64,000 nucleotides of DNA from CBDBCU01 sp965242615 (lineage in GTDB: Bacteria > Chloroflexota > Dehalococcoidia > Lucifugimonadales > UBA3495), in assembly GCA_965242615.1 (NCBI GenBank), contig CBDESR010000005.1:1178001-1242000 (forward strand), given 5' to 3'. The notes under the pieces are model-generated. The model was not told where the DNA came from. It saw nothing but the letters and a program-made list of their open reading frames with translations, and did no database searches. Of this stretch, positions 1-8,658 are shown piece after piece. The position numbers were made by a program, and so were the translations under genes. Each line of letters begins with the position of its first letter. Position 1 is the first letter of the stretch.

Positions 1-1527
1 GCCCGGCTGGCTTATTTTCTGGCTTATGACCAGTGGTACGGCAGCGACTTCCCCGGCGGGGCGGCGGAAACGGGGCTACCCGGCGTTGCTGCGGATGCGG
101 CCGCGGCGGGGCAGAATATCCAGCATCCCTTTTACGGCTTTACTTCCCCCTTGCCGGCCCATGACCTGAACGCCGCGCAGCCGCGCCAACGGCGGGAGGA
201 TACGGTGCTAATCGGCGTCCTCGGCGGCACGGCGGCGCAAAACATCATCCCCAGTTTCCAGCGGGCCGTCCATCGCTACTTTTCCGATAACAACCTGCCC
301 GGCCGCCCGGTAGTTCTCGAGTTGACTATGGACGATATGAAACAGCCGCAGCAGGTTACGATTACCGCCTATAACCTTTTGCTGGGCGGCAATTTCGACA
401 TTGTAGTCAACCTGGACGGGTACAATGAAGTTTATCTCAGTGATGAAAACGCCGCGGCTGGCGTCTTTCCTTACTTTCCCTATCAATGGCACAAACTGGT
501 GGGCTTGACTACCGAGGAGACTTTGCTGACCGGCCGCATTGCGCTGCTGGACGAGGAACAAGCCGCTTTGCGGCGGTCGGCGGCGGTCAGTCCGTTCCGC
601 TTTACGGCGGTCTATGGGCTGCTGAACCGCTACGGTTATGAAAGGAACGCGGGTCAGATTGCCGAACTGGAGAGCCAGTTGGCGGCGACGGAATCAGACT
701 ACAGTCTGGAAAAACACGGCCCCCGCTGGTTTTTTGAGGATGATGCCGACCGGCGGCAAGAGTCGGCCCGGGTTTGGTATCGCAGTTCCCTGATTCTGGC
801 GCGCTGGTCCCGGCTGGCCGGCGCGGACTACTACCACTTTCTCCAGCCCAGCCAGTATGTCCCCGGCGCCAAGCCGCTGACGCCGCAGGAGTTGGCAACC
901 GCTTACGCCGCCGGCAGCCCGGCGGAAGGCTACCAAGACGCCTACCCGCTGCTGGCCGAGTTTGGCGCGGAATTGCAGCGGCAAGAGGTCAACTTTTCCG
1001 ACTTGACGCAGCTTTTTGCGGACCACGCTGAAACCCTTTACATCGATACTTGCTGCCGGCTTAACGACCGGGGCGGGGAACTTTTGGCTACTGCGATGGT
1101 GCAGCGCATTGCGCCGTCGCTGCGCCGCGCCGCTGTCGCCGACCCGCCGGCTTCTCCTTTCGACGATGCGGCGTTGCCGACACCGCCGCCACAGCCGGAT
1201 GAACTGCTGATCGCCGCCGATTTCCAAGTGTACCGTACCGTCGACAACTCGCTGGTCTATGTCAAGGATGCCTGCACTGCCGCGGACGCGCAGTCCCGTT
1301 TCTTTCTCCAGATTACTCCGGTTGACTCGGATAACTTGTCCGCCGCCCGTCAGGAGCAAGGTTTTGACCTCTGGGATTTTCAGTTCGAGCGGGCCGGCGG
1401 CGTCTTGAACGGCCAGTGCCTGGCGGAACGGCCATTGCCCCGCTACGCTATCGCCGCGCTGCGTACCGGCCAGTATGGGGCCGGCGGCGATATAGTGTGG
1501 GAGGGGCGGCATAGCTTTCAGCAGTAG
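1..1527 (+). CDS. SGNH-hydrolase-like protein lacking catalytic residues (5' partial)
   Basis: The frame is open from base 1, and the first codons (ARLAYFLAYDQWY) match the post-membrane segment of the full-length paralogue at 2358-4007, so the true start with its membrane helix lies before the window. The two proteins align along their length, including HPFYG, NLDGxNE and the block around DxCCxLNDRG. Family knowledge: SGNH/GDSL-type hydrolases use a Ser in an early GxS-like block and an Asp/His pair near the C-terminus. Here the Ser block reads GVLGGTAAQ (Thr replaces Ser) and the C-terminal block reads DTCCRLNDRG (Arg replaces His), whereas the paralogue keeps both. I infer a non-catalytic paralogue, perhaps a binding or partner protein. 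Its substrate is unknown; such proteins often act on cell-surface polymers. Confidence 0.75.
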   Translation, partial: ARLAYFLAYDQWYGSDFPGGAAETGLPGVAADAAAAGQNIQHPFYGFTSPLPAHDLNAAQPRQRREDTVLIGVLGGTAAQNIIPSFQRAVHRYFSDNNLPGRPVVLELTMDDMKQPQQVTITAYNLLLGGNFDIVVNLDGYNEVYLSDENAAAGVFPYFPYQWHKLVGLTTEETLLTGRIALLDEEQAALRRSAAVSPFRFTAVYGLLNRYGYERNAGQIAELESQLAATESDYSLEKHGPRWFFEDDADRRQESARVWYRSSLILARWSRLAGADYYHFLQPSQYVPGAKPLTPQELATAYAAGSPAEGYQDAYPLLAEFGAELQRQEVNFSDLTQLFADHAETLYIDTCCRLNDRGGELLATAMVQRIAPSLRRAAVADPPASPFDDAALPTPPPQPDELLIAADFQVYRTVDNSLVYVKDACTAADAQSRFFLQITPVDSDNLSAARQEQGFDLWDFQFERAGGVLNGQCLAERPLPRYAIAALRTGQYGAGGDIVWEGRHSFQQ

Positions 1528-1633
1528 CCGGCCGCGCCGCTCGCCCGGAACTTGTTTCCATCCGGCAAAATCTTGAAAGCAAAGGAAATCGTCAAAAGCC
1601 TGGCGGCGCAATGGCATACCAGGAGCAGCAGGA

Positions 1634-2329
1634 ATGAAAGGCGAACAACATCAAGGACAGCATCTCAACTACATCACCCTGACCCCGGATGATTACGACC
1701 CGGCGGTCAGCTACCCCTTGGTCATTATGCTCCACGGCTTCGGCGCCAATATGTCCGACCTGGCTGGCTTGGCCCCGGCTATCGGGGAGCAAGGCTATGT
1801 CTATGCCTGCCCCAACGCCCCCATTCCCTTCGACTTCGGCGGCGGCCATATCGGTTACGGCTGGATGCCCCGCCAGAACGCCGCCGCTCCCGAGGAAGTG
1901 GAAACCGCCCGGGCCCAGTCCGAAACCCTGCTGACCGCCTGCTTTGACGAAATCTTTGCCCGGTTGAACGCCACTCCCGGCCGCGTCGTTCTCCTCGGTT
2001 TTTCCCAAGGCGGCACGATGACTTACCGCTGCGGCCTGAACCGCCCCGAAACCTTTGCCGGTTTAGCCGCTCTCAGCGCCGCCGTCTTTGACCCGGCTAT
2101 CCTCGAACCCCAACTACCGCCCTCTCGTACCCAACCCCTGTTCATCGCCCACGGCCGCAGCGACCGGCAGATTGACATTGCCACCGCCCGGGCGACCCGC
2201 GCCTTTCTCGAAGCCGCCGGCTACCAACCCCAGTACCGGGAGTATCCGATGGGCCACGAAATCCCCCCGGCCGTGCTGCAAGACCTGATACCCTGGCTCA
2301 ACGGCGTCCTGCCCCCGCTGCGGGACTAA
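1634..2329 (+). CDS. Phospholipase/carboxylesterase-type alpha/beta hydrolase
   Basis: 231 aa, a normal length for the small carboxylesterase family (YpfH/LYPLA-like). Visible motifs: oxyanion-hole HGFG near residues 34-37, nucleophile elbow GFSQGG with Ser124, acid Asp177 in HGRSD, and catalytic His208 in PMGHE. No signal peptide, so a cytosolic ester or thioester hydrolase is likely; the substrate cannot be told. A GGAGCAGCAGGA stretch precedes the ATG. It lies between the two SGNH-like paralogues on the same strand, about 105 nt after the first and 28 nt before the second, so the three may be co-transcribed. The SGNH duplication flanking an unrelated gene suggests a duplication of the first gene around it or later insertion of the esterase. 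Confidence 0.88.
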   Translation: MKGEQHQGQHLNYITLTPDDYDPAVSYPLVIMLHGFGANMSDLAGLAPAIGEQGYVYACPNAPIPFDFGGGHIGYGWMPRQNAAAPEEVETARAQSETLLTACFDEIFARLNATPGRVVLLGFSQGGTMTYRCGLNRPETFAGLAALSAAVFDPAILEPQLPPSRTQPLFIAHGRSDRQIDIATARATRAFLEAAGYQPQYREYPMGHEIPPAVLQDLIPWLNGVLPPLRD

Positions 2330-2357
2330 CCCCGGTCGGCTTTCCATTCCGGCGGCG

Positions 2358-4007
2358 GTGGCAGCCCGGAGCAATGCCTTGACCCGCTATAAAAGCGTCT
2401 GGTTCTATGTTCTGCTGGCCGCCTTGACCCTGGCCGCCATTGAGGGGATGTCCCGGCTCGCTTACTTCCTGGCTTTCGACCAATGGTACCGCGGCGGATT
2501 ACCGGAAGTGCCGGCCGCCGATTCCCGCCAAGACCGCGCCCGCGAATATAGTTGGTGGCGGATAAGCCATCCCTTTTATGGCTACACCCACTCCTCGCCC
2601 AATGCCGGCCTGAATGTCCTCCCCCCCCAGGGCCGCGCGGACGACGTCGTAGTGATTGGCGTACTGGGCGGCTCCGTAGCCTGGTATGTGCTGCCTTACT
2701 TCCGCCGGGCGGTCGAGCAGTATTTTGCCGCTAACGCCCTGCCGCGGCGGCCGGTGATTGTCGAATTGTCTTTGCGCGGCACACGGCAGCCGGTACAGGC
2801 AATCGCGGCCGCCAACGCCTTGGCCTTGGGCGGCCGCTTCGACCTAATGGTCAACCTGGACGGCCGCAATGAAATTGCTCACGGCGCGGACAATCTTGGC
2901 TTGGACCGCTACCCTTTCTTGCCTTGGACTTGGGCGCACGATTTGGAATTAACGGACGCCGAGGCCCGGCTGGTCGGGCGCATCAGTGTATTGCGGGAAC
3001 GCGAGGAAAAGCGGCGGCGGGATGCTAGTTCCAGTCCCTTCCGCTATACCGCCAGCTACGGCTTGCTCAACAGCTATCGGCTGCAAAGAACTACGGCCGC
3101 AATAATTCAGCTCAACCATGAGTTAAACCGGGTTCAGACCGCTTACAACCTGGAATTGCACGGCCCCCGTTGGCGCTCCGGGGATGTAATAGATGCGGCA
3201 ATTTTCCCGGAAAGCGCGTGGGCCTGGTATCGCGGTTCCTTGCTGCTGTCGGAACTGGCAAAACTGACCGGCGCCGAATACTATCACTTTCAACAGCCCA
3301 GCCAGTATGTCCCCGGGGCCAAGCCGCTGACGGCGGCGGAGTTGGATTGCTGCTATAAAGGCGACGGCTCGAGTGGAACGGCGTATCGGGAAACCTATCC
3401 GCTGCTGCTTACCTTGGGCGAGCGGCTGCGGCAGCAGGGCGTCAACTACTTCGACTTGAACGGCATTTTCGCCGACAACCACGAAACCCTTTACCGGGAT
3501 GCCTGCTGTCATCTTAATGACCGCGGCAATGAACTGCTGGCCGCCGCTTTGGTGCGGCGGCTCGAACCGGGTTTCCGCCGCGCTGCCGCGGCCGCCGACC
3601 GGGTTTCGCCCTTGGCGGCCGCCGAAGGTCCCGCCCCGTCCCGGCCGCCGGATGTATTGCTGCTGGATGCCCCTTGGCGCGTCTATCGCAGCGCCGGCCA
3701 TCGGCTGCGCTATGTCAAAGCGGACTGTTCCCCAGAGGACGCCCCAGCCCGGTTTTTCCTCGAGATTACCCCGGTCAACCCGGCGCACCTGCCGGTGGGC
3801 AAGCAGGAAAAGGGTTTCGAGAGCCGGGAATTCCGGTTCGAGGATGCCGGTACCGGGATTGGCGGCAGCTGTATAGCAGAAATCCGGCTGCCCCTTTACC
3901 CCATTGCCGCCATCCGCACCGGCCAATATGCCCACGACGGCGCTACCCTGTGGGCAAGAAATATCCCCTTTGCCGACCAGGAGGCAACCGGCTTTGCCGC
4001 TCCCTAA
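2358..4007 (+). CDS. Membrane-anchored SGNH-hydrolase-like protein
   Basis: 549 aa, GTG start 28 nt after the esterase. An N-terminal hydrophobic helix (about residues 14-36) anchors a long extracytoplasmic domain. The SGNH-like nucleophile block is GVLGGSVAW (about residues 98-106), the Asn/Asp block is NLDGRNE, and the C-terminal acid/base block is DACCHLNDRGNELL, so Ser, Asp and His are all present. It is a close paralogue of the truncated gene at the window start but keeps the residues that copy has lost. The C-terminal ~120 aa, with conserved cysteines, is shared by both and has no function I recognise. Plausible roles are removal or addition of acyl groups on a surface polysaccharide or lipid, but no glycan genes are adjacent to support this. 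Confidence 0.7.
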   Translation: MAARSNALTRYKSVWFYVLLAALTLAAIEGMSRLAYFLAFDQWYRGGLPEVPAADSRQDRAREYSWWRISHPFYGYTHSSPNAGLNVLPPQGRADDVVVIGVLGGSVAWYVLPYFRRAVEQYFAANALPRRPVIVELSLRGTRQPVQAIAAANALALGGRFDLMVNLDGRNEIAHGADNLGLDRYPFLPWTWAHDLELTDAEARLVGRISVLREREEKRRRDASSSPFRYTASYGLLNSYRLQRTTAAIIQLNHELNRVQTAYNLELHGPRWRSGDVIDAAIFPESAWAWYRGSLLLSELAKLTGAEYYHFQQPSQYVPGAKPLTAAELDCCYKGDGSSGTAYRETYPLLLTLGERLRQQGVNYFDLNGIFADNHETLYRDACCHLNDRGNELLAAALVRRLEPGFRRAAAAADRVSPLAAAEGPAPSRPPDVLLLDAPWRVYRSAGHRLRYVKADCSPEDAPARFFLEITPVNPAHLPVGKQEKGFESREFRFEDAGTGIGGSCIAEIRLPLYPIAAIRTGQYAHDGATLWARNIPFADQEATGFAAP

Positions 4008-4047
4008 AACTGCGGGTTTCGGTTGCCCGGCTATCCCCAAAGCCCCC

Positions 4048-6003
4048 TTACGCCGCCGCCCGTTCAGCAGCGGCATAGACTATATTGCCGTCGGTCAGCA
4101 CTACGCCATCCTCGCAGTAGCACTCGACCCGGCCGCCTTCGAACTGTTCCTCGTACAGCCGGGCGTACAGGCCGCCGGTGGTCAGCAGCTGGGAATGGGC
4201 GCCCTGCTCGACAATCTGCCCCTGGTCGATGACGTAGATAATATCGGCGGCGATGATGGTGGAAAGGCGGTGGGCGATGGCAACGGTGGTGCGGCCGCGC
4301 ATTAGCGGCGTCAGGGCTGATTGCACATAACGCTCGCTGGCGGTATCCAATGCCGAAGTAGCCTCGTCGAGGATGAGCAGGCGGGGTTGATGCAGGATGA
4401 CGCGGGCGATGGAGAGCCGCTGGCGTTCTCCGCCGGACAAGCGGTAGCCGCGTTCCCCGACTACCGTAGCGTAACCGTCGGGAAACTCCATTATGCGGTC
4501 GTGGATGTACGCGGCCGCCGCCGCCTGTTCCAGTTCATCCTGACTGGCCCGGGGATTGCCATAGAGCAGGTTGTCGCGGATGCTGGCGTGAAACAAATAG
4601 CTTTCCTGGGTTACATAGCCAATCAAGCCGGCCAAAGATGCCAGTTTAATCCGCCGCACATCGATGCCGTCAATGGCAATGCTGCCGGCGGTGGCGTCAT
4701 AAAGGCGGGGGATCAGGTAGGATATGGTGGTTTTGCCGGCGCCGCTGGGGCCGACAAAGGCGGCCAACTGACCGGGCTGAATGGCAAAGCTTACTCCGTC
4801 TAAAGCCCAACGGGTTGCGGCCGCCGGGCCGGTGGCGGAATCGCCGCCCTTGCCGCCGTCAGTTTCGGCCCATTCCGGCCGCCCGTTGCTGCCGGCGGCC
4901 GCCAGTTCCCGGTGGGCGGCGTAGTTGACGCGCACCCGGTCGAAGCGGATGGCGCCGGCTACCTGCTCCGGTACCAATTCCACCGCATCCGGGGCGTCCA
5001 CTATCTCCGGCTCAATGTCGAGGTAGCCAAAAATCCGCTCAAACAAGGCCAGGGAGGCTTGCAACTCTACGGATACTTCGAGCAACCGCCCGATGGGGAA
5101 GTAAAGGCGGCTTTGCAGGGTAGTAAAGGCGACGATAGTTCCGGGGGATAGGGCGTTGGCGCCGCCGCCGGTCAGCAAGTAGCCGGCCAGGAGGTAAATC
5201 ACTACCGGCGACAGGGAAAAGAAAATCTGCATCAGGGTAAAGAAGGATTGGCCGGTCATCTGCTGCCGAATTACCAGGTCGGAAAGTTTTTGGTTTTCCT
5301 GATGAAATCGTTCAATTTCCCGGCTTTGCCGTCCGAACAGTTTGGCCAGCATAATGCCGGAGATGGAGAGGGTTTCTTGGGTGATGGCGGTTACTTCGGC
5401 GGTGGACTGCTGGGTTTCGGCCGCTACGGCCCGCCGCTTGGCGCTGACCATTCGGCTCAGGAAAAAGAACAGCGGGGCGGTGCCTACCGCGACGATGGTC
5501 AATTCCCACGACAGTACCAACATCGCGATTAAGGTGCTGACCAGGATGACTACATTGGACAGGACATCGGAGACGGTGTTGGTAACGACGCGCTGTACGC
5601 CGCCCACATCGTTAGCGACTCGGGACTGGATTTCGCCGGTGCGGGTGCCGGTGAAAAATCCCAGGGAGAGGCTTTGCAGATGGCGGTACAGCGTATCCCG
5701 CAAGTCCCGCATTACCCGCTGGCCGACTTGGTTGGTCAGGTAGGTTTGGACAATGCCCAAGCCGCCGGTAACTACCGTAATGCCGGCCATTACCGCGCCC
5801 AACAGCCAGAGCAGGTTAAGGTTCGGGCCGCCCTCCGGGAACAGGGCCGAATCAAAGACTACTTGAATCAGTACCGGGTTGACGACGCCCAAGCCGGCGG
5901 TCAACAGAATCAGCAGCCCGACCAGAGCTACCCGCCGCCGGTAGGGACGAAAGGCGGCAATGATGCGGGGCGTCAATCGGGGGTTATGCTTTTCAGCGGA
6001 CAT
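4048..6003 (-). CDS. ABC exporter half-transporter (MsbA/MDR type)
   Basis: 651 aa fusion of a six-helix ABC transmembrane domain (about residues 1-330) and a nucleotide-binding domain. Motifs: Walker A GPSGAGKTT (418-426), Q-loop Gln466, signature LSGGERQR (522-529), Walker B LLILDEAT (542-549) and H-loop His578, so ATPase function should be intact. About 30 hydrophilic residues (roughly 365-396, Gly/Ala-rich) are inserted near the start of the NBD, before the usual WALDGVSF strand; this is unusual but sits in a loop. It probably works as a homodimer exporting lipid, peptide or drug, since no second half-transporter is adjacent. It converges on the SGNH gene (40 nt between stops). Confidence 0.88.
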   Translation of the reverse strand: MSAEKHNPRLTPRIIAAFRPYRRRVALVGLLILLTAGLGVVNPVLIQVVFDSALFPEGGPNLNLLWLLGAVMAGITVVTGGLGIVQTYLTNQVGQRVMRDLRDTLYRHLQSLSLGFFTGTRTGEIQSRVANDVGGVQRVVTNTVSDVLSNVVILVSTLIAMLVLSWELTIVAVGTAPLFFFLSRMVSAKRRAVAAETQQSTAEVTAITQETLSISGIMLAKLFGRQSREIERFHQENQKLSDLVIRQQMTGQSFFTLMQIFFSLSPVVIYLLAGYLLTGGGANALSPGTIVAFTTLQSRLYFPIGRLLEVSVELQASLALFERIFGYLDIEPEIVDAPDAVELVPEQVAGAIRFDRVRVNYAAHRELAAAGSNGRPEWAETDGGKGGDSATGPAAATRWALDGVSFAIQPGQLAAFVGPSGAGKTTISYLIPRLYDATAGSIAIDGIDVRRIKLASLAGLIGYVTQESYLFHASIRDNLLYGNPRASQDELEQAAAAAYIHDRIMEFPDGYATVVGERGYRLSGGERQRLSIARVILHQPRLLILDEATSALDTASERYVQSALTPLMRGRTTVAIAHRLSTIIAADIIYVIDQGQIVEQGAHSQLLTTGGLYARLYEEQFEGGRVECYCEDGVVLTDGNIVYAAAERAAA

Positions 6004-6047
6004 AGGGGTAATTTACTACATCCGGGCTGTTTTTGCACAGTAAAAAT

Positions 6048-6229
6048 GCCCCGGACGGGTTAGCGTCCGGGGCTATTCTGGATTCCCCCTTTCGTGGGAA
6101 TGACGGTTTCGATATAGACTTGGTTAGCGTCCGGGGCTATTCTGGATTCCCACTTTCGTGGGAATGACGGTGGGGGCGGGAAGGACGGGTTCGATATGCG
6201 ATAGCCCCGGACGGGTTAGCGTCCGGGGC
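6048..6229. repeat. Cluster of hairpin repeats (two nested families)
   Basis: The 255-nt gap between the ABC exporter and the BFN gene is nearly filled by repeats. A stem GCCCCGGAC / GTCCGGGGC with loop GGGTTAGC occurs at 6048-6073 and again at 6204-6229, with a half copy at 6121-6137. A second hairpin family (core GATTCCCACTTTCGTGGG then AATGACGG) occurs at 6077-6106 and 6141-6170. The ~64-nt unit 6057-6120 is duplicated as 6121-6170. Related second-family copies lie at 15.4-15.5 kb and 58.05 kb. They look like REP-type dispersed palindromes; the one at 6204-6229 followed by GTTTCTTT could act as a terminator. Confidence 0.85.
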
Positions 6230-6258
6230 GTTTCTTTGAGCGGCATTAACCGGGCGGG

Positions 6259-6816
6259 CTAGCGGCCTTGCTGACCGGGCTGGCCGCGGCCAAAGTCCTC
6301 CAAATCCAAATCGTTGATGAAGTCGGTGAAAGCGGACATCCGGCGCAGCTCCTCCTCCTTGACCTCGGTAACTTCCTCCCGGGGGGAGCGTTCCGGGGTT
6401 ATGGGCTTGCCTTCCTCGTCGAGGAGGATGCCGGCCTTGTCCATCACCGCCTCGGCGGCGTAGATGGGGGCTTGGGCGCGCACGGCCAGGGCCATAGCGT
6501 CGCTGGGCCGGGAGTCGATTTCCCGGGTGTCGCCGTTGACCTGGATGACGATTTTGGCGAAAAAGGTGTCGTTGTGCAGGTCGTTGACCAGGATGTGGTT
6601 GACCGACCCGCCCAAGGCGTTGATGACTTCGCCCAACAGGTCGTGGGTCAAGGGCCGGGGGACGCTCAAGTCCTGGAGCTTGACCGCGATGGCGTCGGCC
6701 TCGGCCGGCCCAATCCAGATGGGCAGATAGCGGTCCGATTCCTTTTCTTTAAGGATGACCACCCGTTGGTAGTTCATCGGGCTGACCCGTATGCTGTCGA
6801 TGGACAATTCACGCAT
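6259..6816 (-). CDS. Bifunctional nuclease (BFN/DUF151) family protein
   Basis: 185 aa. Residues 1 to about 135 form a complete BFN domain: the opening MRELSIDSIRVSP, the block RYLPIWIGPAEADAIA, the SRPSDAMALAVRAQAPIY block, and the HDLL helix between them. In the family this fold has been linked to RNase/DNase activity in plants and is common in bacteria with unknown substrates. The last ~45 residues are charged and end in a Gly/Gln-rich tail. It stands alone with its own promoter (6853-6880) and a GGAGG-like site before the ATG. Cytosolic; no signal or membrane segment. Confidence 0.85.
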   Translation of the reverse strand: MRELSIDSIRVSPMNYQRVVILKEKESDRYLPIWIGPAEADAIAVKLQDLSVPRPLTHDLLGEVINALGGSVNHILVNDLHNDTFFAKIVIQVNGDTREIDSRPSDAMALAVRAQAPIYAAEAVMDKAGILLDEEGKPITPERSPREEVTEVKEEELRRMSAFTDFINDLDLEDFGRGQPGQQGR

Positions 6817-6852
6817 TCCCGCCGCCTCCAGTGTGATACCCTGCCATAAGAT

Positions 6853-6880
6853 ATTATGCCCTTTCCTGATAATATGTCAA
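6853..6880 (-). promoter_or_regulatory. Sigma-70 promoter of the BFN gene
   Basis: On the minus strand TTGACA (6880-6875) and CATAAT (6858-6853) are separated by 16 nt, about 37 nt upstream of the BFN start codon. This near-consensus pair sits in an otherwise GC-rich gap. Confidence 0.7.
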
Positions 6881-7052
6881 TCGGAAAGAAGGGCGGTTAT
6901 GGGGAAAATCGGGGCGATTCTTGGCATTAGCGACTTTCCGGGGCGGGGCGTGTACCGCCGGGGCGATTGTTGACCGCCCGGCCGGGCAACGCCAAACTGC
7001 TTAAAACTGAGCCGGTTTTTTACTGGCAACTTTGGGCAAGGGGTGAATTATA

Positions 7053-7631
7053 ATGCCCGGCAGCAGCAATATGCGGGTGGTGGGCGGCAGCGCCAAGGGC
7101 CGCCGGCTGACCGGCCCGGTCGTAGCCGGGGTTCGGCCCACTACGGAGCGGGTGCGGGCGGCTATCTTTAACATTCTATCCCCGGAACTTTACCAAGATG
7201 CCCGCGTCCTGGATTTGTTCGCCGGCGCCGGCAGCCTGGGCATCGAGGCGTTGAGCCGGGGCGCGGCTGGGGCGGACTTTGTCGAGCGGAATCGCCGTCA
7301 AAGCCAAGCCCTCCGGGACAACCTAGCGGCGGCCGGGTTCAGCGGGCAAGCGGCCGTCCACTGCGCTGATGCTTGGCGGGCGCTGCCTAGTCTGGCGGGG
7401 AATTACCGGCTGATACTGCTCGACCCGCCCTATCGGATGAACGGGCTGGGCGATTTTCTGGAATCCCTGGCCGCAACGCCGGGGCTGCTGCTGGCGGAGG
7501 GTGTGGTGGTGGTCGGGCATTCCCGGCATATTGGGCTGGCGGAACGGTACGGGGATTTGACCCGCTATAACCATCGCCGCTACGGGGACAATCTGGTGGA
7601 CTTTTACGCAAGAGGAGGTCGGGAATGGTGA
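7053..7631 (+). CDS. rsmD: 16S rRNA (guanine966-N2)-methyltransferase RsmD
   Basis: Rossmann-fold SAM methyltransferase with the RsmD signatures: MRVVGGSAKGRRL at the start, RPTTERVRAAIFNIL, the SAM loop LDLFAGAGSLGIEALSRGA, and catalytic LDPPYR. It methylates G966 of 16S rRNA during small-subunit maturation. Two starts are possible: ATG 7053, preceded by AAGGGGTGA, and ATG 7071, where the conserved family N-terminus begins. A perfect TATAAT (7049-7054) overlaps the first ATG; if that is the -10 box, translation must begin at 7071 on a very short leader. Its last 7 nt overlap coaD, the common rsmD-coaD pairing. Confidence 0.93.
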   Translation: MPGSSNMRVVGGSAKGRRLTGPVVAGVRPTTERVRAAIFNILSPELYQDARVLDLFAGAGSLGIEALSRGAAGADFVERNRRQSQALRDNLAAAGFSGQAAVHCADAWRALPSLAGNYRLILLDPPYRMNGLGDFLESLAATPGLLLAEGVVVVGHSRHIGLAERYGDLTRYNHRRYGDNLVDFYARGGREW

Positions 7632-8113
7632 CCGCTCTCTACCCGGGGAGCTTTGACCCGGTAACGATGGGTCATATCGATGTGGCGACCCGGGCGGCGG
7701 CGCTCTTTGACCGGGTAGTGGTAGCGGTGTACGCCACGCCGGCCAAATCCCTGCTCTTTTCCGATACGGAACGGGTGGAGCTGTTTCAGGATGCGGTTAG
7801 CCATCTGCCCAATGTGGAAGTGCGGCAATTCGGGGGATTGGTGGTGCGCTTTGCTCAGGAAATCGGCGCCGCGGTTATCGTGCGGGGATTGCGGAGCGGG
7901 TCCGACTTCGAGTACGAGTACGAAATGGCTTTTATGAACCGGAAACTGGCGCCGGATGTCGATATGGTTTCCTTTATGACCTCGCAAGACCATATGTTTG
8001 TCAGTTCCAGTTTGTTGAAGGAAGTAGCGCGCCTCGGCGGGGATATTACCGGAATGGTGCCGCCGCCCGTAGCGCAAGCCGTTTATGGCAAATTCGGTAT
8101 GCCGGCTCCGTAG
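7625..8113 (+). CDS. coaD: Phosphopantetheine adenylyltransferase CoaD
   Basis: 162 aa, full length for CoaD. It catalyses the penultimate step of coenzyme A synthesis, ATP + 4'-phosphopantetheine to dephospho-CoA + PPi. Visible motifs: YPGSFDPVTMGHIDV with the TxGH nucleotidyltransferase signature, IVRGLRSGSDFEYE for pantetheine and ATP contacts, and the C-terminal ISSS-equivalent FVSSSLLKEVARLGGDI. The start overlaps the end of rsmD by 7 nt (site AGAGGAGG inside rsmD), so the two are translationally coupled. Confidence 0.97.
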   Translation: MVTALYPGSFDPVTMGHIDVATRAAALFDRVVVAVYATPAKSLLFSDTERVELFQDAVSHLPNVEVRQFGGLVVRFAQEIGAAVIVRGLRSGSDFEYEYEMAFMNRKLAPDVDMVSFMTSQDHMFVSSSLLKEVARLGGDITGMVPPPVAQAVYGKFGMPAP

Positions 8114-8145
8114 CCCGAAACCCCGGCCGGCGAAAGGGGGACATC

Positions 8146-8658
8146 ATAGATATTATCAACGCTATCGACCGATTGGAAAGCCTCATCGAGAACAGCAAGG
8201 CGATGCCCATTACCGGGGCCTTGCTGATGGACAAGCCGAAACTCCTGGAACTGGTGGACCAGATGCGCCTGGGCATCCCCCAGGAGGTCAAGGCCGCCGA
8301 GGAGATGCTGTCCCAGAAAGACCAGATTATGAACAACGCCCTGGCGGACGCCCGCCGGGCCCGGAGCAAGTCGGAGGATGAGTTCCGGGAAAAGCTGACC
8401 CAGTCGGAGTTTCAGCGGCGGGCCGACCAACTGGTGGCTGAGGCGGAGCAGAAAGCGGCGCGCATTCTGCAACAGGCCGACGCCGAAGCCCAATCCCGCC
8501 GCACCGAAGCCGACGCCTACGCCCTGCGCTCTCTGCGCGCTTTGGAGCAGGAAGTGAACAGCATCGGCGGCTCCGTCCGCAAGGGCATTGATATGCTGGC
8601 GGGCAACGCCTTGGTCGGCGCGTCGATGAGCAACGGGAACGGGTATTTCGACGATTAG
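8146..8658 (+). CDS. DivIVA/AtpF-like coiled-coil protein, apparent AUA start
   Basis: Follows coaD by ~32 nt. The first canonical start in frame is TTG 8173, but the frame is open upstream and reads DIINAIDRLESLIENS, the characteristic opening of this Chloroflexi-type family as I remember it (D-I/V-x-x-x-V/I-D-R-L-E). The codon just before that Asp is ATA (8146), six bases after a GAAAGGGGG stretch; ATC 8143 is the other option. No ATG, GTG or TTG lies between the coaD stop and 8173 in this frame. Residues ~50-130 form a long charged coiled coil (AEQKAARILQQADAEAQ), like DivIVA or ATP-synthase b subunits. No membrane helix. Function unknown; perhaps a cell-envelope or division scaffold. Confidence 0.72.
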   Translation: MDIINAIDRLESLIENSKAMPITGALLMDKPKLLELVDQMRLGIPQEVKAAEEMLSQKDQIMNNALADARRARSKSEDEFREKLTQSEFQRRADQLVAEAEQKAARILQQADAEAQSRRTEADAYALRSLRALEQEVNSIGGSVRKGIDMLAGNALVGASMSNGNGYFDD

